Assembly (NCBI GenBank): GCA_024336345.1
Contig: JANFOG010000007.1
Location: 2,418,001 to 2,482,000, forward strand
Source: Mariannaea sp. PMI_226
Taxonomy: Eukaryota; Ascomycota; Sordariomycetes; Hypocreales; Nectriaceae
DNA: 64,000 nt
Direction of reading: 5' to 3'
In this document: positions 57,445-64,000 of the stretch, piece by piece
Numbering within the stretch: the first letter of the stretch is position 1
Layout of the letters: every line of letters starts with the position of its first letter
The notes under the pieces: generated by a model
Databases searched by the model: none
Told to the model about the DNA's origin: nothing
What the model saw: the letters and a program-made list of their open reading frames with translations, nothing else
Translations under genes and position numbers: made by a program

Positions 57445-57945
57445 ATGCTACTCAAATTCGTTTCAACAATCACACTCTTTACCAGTGCCCTGGGAGCTCC
57501 CATTTTTGCCCGGGACGCTGAAGCGGCACAAAGGGAGAATGAAAAATGGATACAGTTGCCAGATGGCAATGGATGCGACCTTTTGGCGTCTGTTAGCAGT
57601 GGCACAGAACTCTGGCAGCCCATCGATTATTCCAACTTGTTCGATATAGCTGGAAATGCACTTACGAGCAGCATTTCTCAGTACCAACAAGTGGAGGTCG
57701 GGACAATAATATCGTTCCAGGATCACACGGGTAGTACTTATCAAGTTGACTGCGAAGTTACAGTCACCGGTGCAGCTCCTGTATCCGTGGAAGGAGCATA
57801 TCAAAATGTTGACCAAGCCATGCGTGCTGCAAAAGATCTCGCTGATCATTCCTGGACTGGCTTTATTGATGTGACAAAGAATACCTTGGGTGTGTACTTT
57901 GGCGATGTTCCAGCGATAAATATCGTTGTGAATGTCTTGAAATGA
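57445..57945 (+). CDS. Small secreted protein, unknown family
   Basis: Intron-free, 166 residues. A signal peptide (MLLKFVSTITLFTSALGAP) is followed by a mature protein of about 145 residues with only two cysteines (GCDLL and DCEVTV), possibly one disulphide, and several beta-strand-like stretches (EVGTIISFQDHTG, YQVDCEVTVTGAAPVSV). No enzymatic motif is seen. The length and frame are consistent with a real secreted protein; its role is unknown. TATA-like TATAAG lies near 57,317. Confidence 0.75.
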   Translation: MLLKFVSTITLFTSALGAPIFARDAEAAQRENEKWIQLPDGNGCDLLASVSSGTELWQPIDYSNLFDIAGNALTSSISQYQQVEVGTIISFQDHTGSTYQVDCEVTVTGAAPVSVEGAYQNVDQAMRAAKDLADHSWTGFIDVTKNTLGVYFGDVPAINIVVNVLK

Positions 57946-60629
57946 GAAGGGGCAACGCCGACAAAGGCGAGAAAGGGCCAGGGCAGCTCGGCTCCAAGCA
58001 ACTAGCGTTAGCTTCTCTCAATATCATATTGTCACATACATATGGGTATTCGGTTTGGGCTCAAGAAGAGAGAACTTATACAGTTGCGGGCGGCGGAAAG
58101 GCGTCTGGCGTGAAGAAACCGGAGCATAACACAGCACACCTCAAAGCCTCTTACTTGCCTATCCCCGGTCTTGCTTTGGTTTCAGATATTAAGCGTCTTG
58201 GAAGCACAGTCATATGAGTTAATGACAAAATGCTCGTTTACATGGCTCATTTTCACTTAACGTGACTTTTGTTGTAGTTTTGAAATAACAAGAGTAGTTT
58301 CATCTCCACTTCGTGATGATATTAGTAGAGTTTCCCGTCCCTCCCCACTTACGTGCCAACACTAGGCAAAAGAGAACAAAAGACTGGGGCTTCAATTTAA
58401 AGGGAAGCTGTTCTACTCTTCGCAACCTATGGGCCATGGCTGCTGCCTGACTGGTGGGTGATGGCTGGGCAGTTCGCTGATGCTGTTGTCAGAGCAAGTA
58501 GGTTACGTTTATGTATGTTATGAGTCAATCGGTATTCATAGAAGACATTCAGCGCCCGCTCGCTCAGTTGATAATCGATGCAGAAGACATACCGAGTGAT
58601 TACACAATTCTTAGTGCTGTACTTGTCTGTTAGAACCATACTGCTGCACTTGGGCCGCTTGGTGGTTCTAGTCGGTACCATCACTATTTCTAGCTCCACG
58701 CGATGCTTCTATAGTTCTATTTTGGGGATGGCTTGAGTTTGTTGGCATCCACTTCACACAACCAGGTATGTGAGGATTGTCGAACAGGGATTCATCCCCG
58801 TTGGCATAAGTGAGACTCCGCCAGCTAGACCCACCGGCATGTCAACTGCCGGTGCTGCACCCCTCACAACATATCTCGATAGTTATTAGACATCGCAGTA
58901 TAATGGGTACATAACAATTCTCTACTATATTTCTCCCATACAGAAAGCATCTTCAACACCCCTAAATACAGCTCAAGGGACCATCACTATCATATGATAT
59001 CAAAAGCAACTCTCAATCGGCCTCTGCTATTTGTTGTAAGCGATTAACATTATTGCTTTTGCTAATTCGGGTGATATTTCAATCCCCCACCATTATGCTA
59101 ACCAGCGGAATGCAGCTCATCGCCGATAGCTCTTAAGTGCCGCCCATGTTGTGATGTTATGGTGGGTTTTGGCACGGCACAGTGCAAGAGGCAACTAGGA
59201 ATAGCCGTCAGCGTTTGTCCCACGGAGCCAGCCTGAAAGTAGGTTGGTTCTCTACCTGCACTATAATTTGAGAAAAAGATACTGTCAGCCTTTCTACTCT
59301 CCAGTCTTGGAATGAATCACGAAAGTACATACGTTAGAAAGTTTTCGCCTCGTCCCATCTGTGTTCCGACGCACACAATGCAATTCTGTTCCCCTGGGCA
59401 GACTCTTAGTACAAGTGGTAATATTTGGGACCAACGCAATTCATCTTCCTACAGTAAAAGTCCCCCAAGACTCCGTTCGCAAGGGACAAGAGGCCAAAGA
59501 TTTGGAGATATGAAGTAAATTTCATTGTATCGTGTCGCGGGTATTGTTGCGCGAGTGTATGCTAGGGAAGTGGGAGAAAAGAAACGTTGAGGCTACAGTT
59601 ATAATAAATGCAATTCAAGACATGAGAGCAGTAAATGCTTTCCAAACTCTTCCCCGCCATTTAGGCCAAGGATGGCGCTCCCTTGGCCCCTTTCTTCATC
59701 CTGTCAGATCGTTGGGGTTTAGACGAGACGAAAGAACCTTTGGTCGCGTGCCATTTGTTCCAAGTCTCCTGTGAGTGTCCCCATGGGACTCACGGACATG
59801 CGTAAAATCGGAAGATCTTTTATACTGGTGCTGATCCAATGGAGCCAAGCACCGTGATAACATCATTACTATTAATGGAAATTACCGCTATCTGGCAACA
59901 CAAACATACACAGTGCACACCTACCGGGCGCGAAAGCAAATTGAATTAAGGCGTTTTGCAGCCATCAGCAGGGATGCCTGCTGGGGTCTTGTTGACGGAC
60001 TCGTGGTGACGGGCACCTGCATCCTCATACTTGCTAGCTCTTATAACTGGTCACGTCATCAATCCTAACAAGTAATCTGAGAAGATTGTCAAAGGGATAC
60101 TGCCTGTCATGCCTGACGTCGTGCGCGATGGATTTGTGATTGATATCCTTGTTTCACCTTATTGCTATCTCTACCATCCAGAAGCTCATGTAATTAAAGT
60201 CGTTCATAATCCTTGTCGTGGCTTTGTTGGGTCGCGTGATCATGTTACGATAGAGGATAGCCAAGGATTGGAAAACAGCAGCCCAGAACAGACAGCCATA
60301 TTTGGCACAATCTCGGTAGATGAGATGCGCTGTAGCTGACAAGGGGCAATTCAAGGCCGAAAATGTTCATAGCTAAGAGAGGAGGAATAGGAAAGCGGAC
60401 GTATGGTTGATTGAATTGCGCTTTTGTGTCACAAACAGAAATTAGACTGTCGAAAGCGAACTCAGCTTTACTAGACCATGTTTGGAGAGAATTCAGGCAA
60501 ATAACATTGGATTTACATGTGCTACATTTCAATCTGTTCCATCTCGCTTCCCTTCACTACCTCTCACGCGGAGAGTTCGAACCAAGCTTCCACATTCCTT
60601 CTACCCCTCTGTATTTCGAATGACTTTTA
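57946..60629. other. Gene-free region
   Basis: About 2.7 kb between two small secreted-protein genes. Short frames on both strands overlap each other; no motif recognised. Confidence 0.45.
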
Positions 60630-61143
60630 TTAAGTCGAGTCTGTGACCATGAGATACGTCCTTCCCGAGTATGTGTACACCCCACGGTTGTAATATCTAG
60701 TGGCAGCTCCGCCCCATTTGGGATCTTCTTCGAGATGAGCACCAAGTAGTTTGTTCTTGATAATTGCATCGAAAGCATCCTTTAAATATATGACAATTAG
60801 CAGTTACTCTCGTCATTATTACAGCGTCATGGAAACATACCCAGCAATCCTGTTGTGGCGGGTTGTTTCCAATGATCAGACCTTGATAACTCGGATGATC
60901 GCCGTTAAACTCCCAACAAGCAGCTGTATTGGCACCTTTGTCGTTGACAGCACCGCAATTGACGTTGCTGTACTTGCCGCCGTCACACAGCTGCGCACGC
61001 ACCTTGTAGAGTGCATCTGAATCGGGTTTGTTCTTTGAACCGTGAGTGGCAGTTTGTGCATGTGCTGTGAATGCGCCGGCCATAAGCCAGGTCGCAGAAA
61101 GCCAGAGATGGGAAGGAAACATGTTTGCTGTGCGCTTTCGCAA
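60630..61143 (-). CDS. Small secreted cysteine-containing protein
   Basis: Two exons, 61143-60841 and 60779-60630, split by a 61-bp intron, give 150 residues (143 if Met at 61122 is used). The second Met begins the better signal peptide (MFPSHLWLSATWLMAGAFTA, cleavage near AHAQ). The mature protein has four cysteines in the first part (AQLCDGG, VNCGAV, AACWEF, QQDCW) and then a conserved-looking tail DAFDAIIKNKLLGAHLEED. No enzymatic motif is recognised; it resembles lineage-specific fungal secreted proteins. A TATATAAA lies just upstream at 61175-61182. Confidence 0.78.
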
Positions 61144-62677
61144 ACCGTGTTCAAACGGAAGCTTGAAGCCTTGTTTATATAACGAGACTGTGATATGACA
61201 AGTGAGTAAAAATGCGATAACCGATAGCAGGACACAGGAAATGTTTTAAAGGGAAATTGGTCTTGTTTTGTCTGATTTCATATCAGGAAACGGCAACATA
61301 GCCCAGGCGGACTAGCTGAGGTTCAGCATCTCTGCAAGCAACAACTTGGTTCGCTAGTTATCAAGGCGATGGTCTGACCACAACCATAACCATGCATGAG
61401 GCTTCTGAAAATGAGTGCTCTGATAGAAAGAACTAATGGCAAATCCTACACCCCACATCAAAGGGCTTGATGGGGAAGGAGAATTGAGCGGAGGTTAGCA
61501 TCGTGGCTTCTGAGCTTCAACCTCATATTACTCGTCATATGTCTATTTTGATATTTAGACCCTTGACTAGGACTATCAGTCATCCTGAGCTTTAATTACA
61601 TCATGTTACATCATGTGAAGGCTGTCCACCCACGCAATAAATCGGTTGAGATAGAGACGATTGTGGTTCAAGAGCTGGGCGTCTTGGTCCTTTGGTACGA
61701 CGCATTACTGACGAAATGGCCTTACCCCTAGAAACAAGATTTGGAACGCCGTCTTTAAGCTTAGTTGAAAGAAAAATACCAAGAGCATGATTAGCACATA
61801 TCTAAATACGATGGTCAGTGCAATATCAGACCACAGTCCGGGGTTCATATCACGTGCCCTATTACCTAAATGAGCTGGAGGCTTGAGACACCCGCACTTC
61901 GCTTGGCATATCCAACATGGCCCTGCGCGAGCCAGACATTGATGAAGATCGATGGAAATATCCAATCTGGGCCACTATTTGTCACATTTGCCGGATCCAA
62001 CAGGCAGCATGGAATGGGGAAGGTGACAGTCAATTGAATTTGCCAGGGACCTAATTTTAACTAATATTCGCAAAATATTACAAAGACATTATGTACATAT
62101 TTACTGTAGTCTTTTGTATCTATCAGTCTACTTTGGTTGAATTCTACCAGATTTATCTGGCGTTTGAGTGTATGTGTTCGTCAAGACTAACGAGTGTTAA
62201 GAAGGTAAGTTTTGATACAGACCCGTGCTGACCTGTGTATAATACCCTGAAACTACATAGTAGACTCTTGGCCAGCTTCGGACCAGAGTGAGGTAAAAAA
62301 AAAAAAAGATCTTTTGTCTTGGGAGTAAGCCATCTTCCTGTCTTACAACCGTGATCTAACCCTCTCATTAACATGGGCAAAGATGCGATGGACCGACTTT
62401 TCCCGGCGCCCATCCTTCGCCCGATTGTATCAGGCGTCCTCTTCCCCACAGCCAATTTTAGTGCTTGAGTGTAGTATGTCCTATCTCATGAGAGAAGTCG
62501 ACAGCTGATGTTCATTACCAATTGTGATATATTTCAGCAGTCTCCATGCTGCCTCGTTGAGCCAGATAATACTTATAACGACCATCGAAGCGGCAGTTTA
62601 TCTGATACAGGTCTACACTACTACCTCCTATTTGCTCACTTCTTCGTACACAGTCCTTATATCATCTTACATCCGAC
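61144..62677. other. Gene-free region
   Basis: About 1.5 kb, no gene recognised; an A-run lies at 62296-62308. The right end is the promoter of the last gene. Confidence 0.45.
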
Positions 62678-64000
62678 ATGGCCATCCTCAATAGGCTGCT
62701 GAGGGCGACAGCGTTGCTGACGCTTCTTACAGCCGTATTATCCACCCCACTGTCAAAAAGATGCGTCAATGATCACGCTTGGGATCTCACGCAGGATAAC
62801 TACAAGAACTCAAGCGCCGATCAGTGGTTTGAATATTGGAGAAATGGGAAAACGTTTGACGCTTCTAGTAATGTATTCCAGCAACTAGTTGGGGAATTCG
62901 TCTCGGGGAACCACGCCATCAAATGCCCGACCGAATTTGACGACACAGATAATTGTCGAAATGCAGATTTTGATTGCAGCTGTAAGTCAGAATACTGGGA
63001 AAGCATGTTGAGGCGTCAAGATTTTAACCTTCGCATAGCAATGAACATGGAAAAACCAAATGTGACACAAGCCTACTTTATCTTGCAATCCATGGTAAAT
63101 GTAAACGCTCTGGTCAATTCTTATAGTGTAAGATACAGCTCTTTCCAAGATATTATGTGTAAGATTTTCAATACTAATACGAGTGACAAGCGTGCTGTGG
63201 AAAAAACTACCATCTTGTCTATACTGGACTCGTACCAGATGACGACATCTTTTACTCAACCACTCCCAGTTATACCTGACCAGGACTTGGGCCGCCGTCT
63301 CCTCAGTGCGTTTTCAACAGGTCTGTTCCTTTTAGGCGGCTGGGTTTCGCCATTGGGTTCAATAACCACAGCAATGGCCGGAGGCTTCAGCCAAATCTCC
63401 ATTGGGCTCTCATCGCCTGGAAATCAGGCGTGAGTTATGTGTTTTCTTTTTTTTTTTTTTGGGGAATTATTAAGTCGTTTTCTGACAATCTTTTACCAGG
63501 GAAGCGACATTACAAAGTCTGAATAATTATTCACAATATATCAAGAGTATCTTCCAAGGTGTTCAGACCACCGCGAGCTCTCTTGTAGATACCCTCTACG
63601 CGGGTCAACCTGATAACAATGGCAACAGAATCTGGGACTACATCAAGGATGGAACACAAATCGTGCCTCCCTCAGCCGCGGTCGACGCAGCAGCCAATGT
63701 ACTCAGCCAAGTCATGACGGCGGGCGTAATCAATGTTTTGTGGAAAGATAATTATGTTTACATTGTTGGCACTCCATCGTCGGATTGCCAGAATGACAAA
63801 CGAGGTCCTTCCGATCTAAGATTCTGTCTGGGCGATGGCAATGTTTACTACCTATACATGTGAGGATACATTCTTTCACATTTGGACACATTTGGAGCGT
63901 GTATTCTAACAAGACCAGGCTGACTAACAAGAGTCAGAGCGATTGGAGGCGCAAAATGATGGCTCTCAAGAAACCCCAAGGATTTGACCAAGTAGGGAAA
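62678..64000 (+). CDS. Large secreted protein, paralog-like to the 24-kb gene (partial)
   Basis: Begins with a signal peptide ending in a dibasic site (MAILNRLLRATALLTLL, then TPLSKR). The first exon runs to 63431; an intron (GTGAGT at 63432 to CCAG at 63500, with a long T-run) joins in phase to EATLQSLNNYSQYIKSIFQG. A second intron probably starts at 63862 (GTGAGG) and ends near 63936, after which the frame runs off the window. Layout: Cys-containing head (DCSCKSEYW), a helical block, a hydrophobic Gly-rich segment (LLSAFSTGLFLLGGWVSPLG, then SITTAMAGG), a second helical block, and a Cys-containing tail (SSDCQNDKRG, RFCLGDGN). This order matches the secreted protein at 24.2-26.4 kb. The function is unknown and no enzyme motif is seen. 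Confidence 0.75.

Noticed and set aside
1..64000. CRISPR array, bacterial operons or prophage
   Set aside because: Spliced eukaryotic genes throughout; no regularly spaced repeat-spacer array was seen.

Overview
The window is nuclear DNA of a filamentous ascomycete (Pezizomycotina). Evidence: genes carry short introns of about 55-90 bp (one of 200 bp) with GT-AG ends and CTAAC-like branch points. The gene families are typical of moulds: a highly reducing polyketide synthase, two Zn2Cys6 regulators, a fungal rhodopsin-type membrane protein, a hydrophobin-like protein, small Kex2-processed secreted proteins and Acr3. I cannot name the species. Gene density is low, with about fifteen supportable genes in 64 kb separated by several 2-5 kb stretches of AT-rich or decayed DNA. 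This suggests a subtelomeric or accessory region.

Layout. (1) 1-8.3 kb: the 3' part of a highly reducing PKS (KS C-terminus to ACP), tail-to-tail with a Zn2Cys6 regulator; this is the edge of a biosynthetic cluster. (2) 9.05-13.7 kb: an HD-domain mixed-valent diiron oxygenase of the PhnZ/TmpB type, a PhyH-family 2-oxoglutarate dioxygenase of the PhnY/TmpA type, and a divergently transcribed GIT1-like MFS transporter. Together they look like a compact uptake and two-step oxidative C-P cleavage pathway for an aminophosphonate, and this is the most interesting system in the window. (3) 15.2-17.7 kb: an Acr3 arsenite exporter and a hydrophobin-like gene. (4) 17.7-24.2 kb: gene-poor DNA with a decayed nucleoside-phosphorylase-domain (NLR-type) pseudogene and a patch of inverted repeats. 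(5) 24.2-29.5 kb: a large secreted protein, an alpha/beta hydrolase and a tiny secreted six-cysteine peptide. (6) 29.5-50.1 kb: sparse, with a low-complexity basic protein, a fungal rhodopsin-type membrane protein, a methyltransferase pseudogene, a C2H2 zinc-finger protein and a glutathione S-transferase. (7) 50-64 kb: sparse, with a second Zn2Cys6 regulator, two small secreted proteins and, at the right edge, a second large secreted protein laid out like the one at 24 kb.

How the genes could work together (inference). The MFS protein would import an organophosphonate or a related phosphoester. The PhyH enzyme would hydroxylate the carbon next to phosphorus, and the HD oxygenase would cut the C-P bond to release phosphate. 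A CACGTG box (the Pho4/NUC-1-type phosphate-starvation site) lies in each promoter region of this trio, but the motif is not enriched across the window, so this is weak support. The PKS keeps catalytic residues in AT, DH, KR and ACP, but its methyltransferase and enoylreductase regions look degenerate and it has no release domain. All gene models were spliced by eye.
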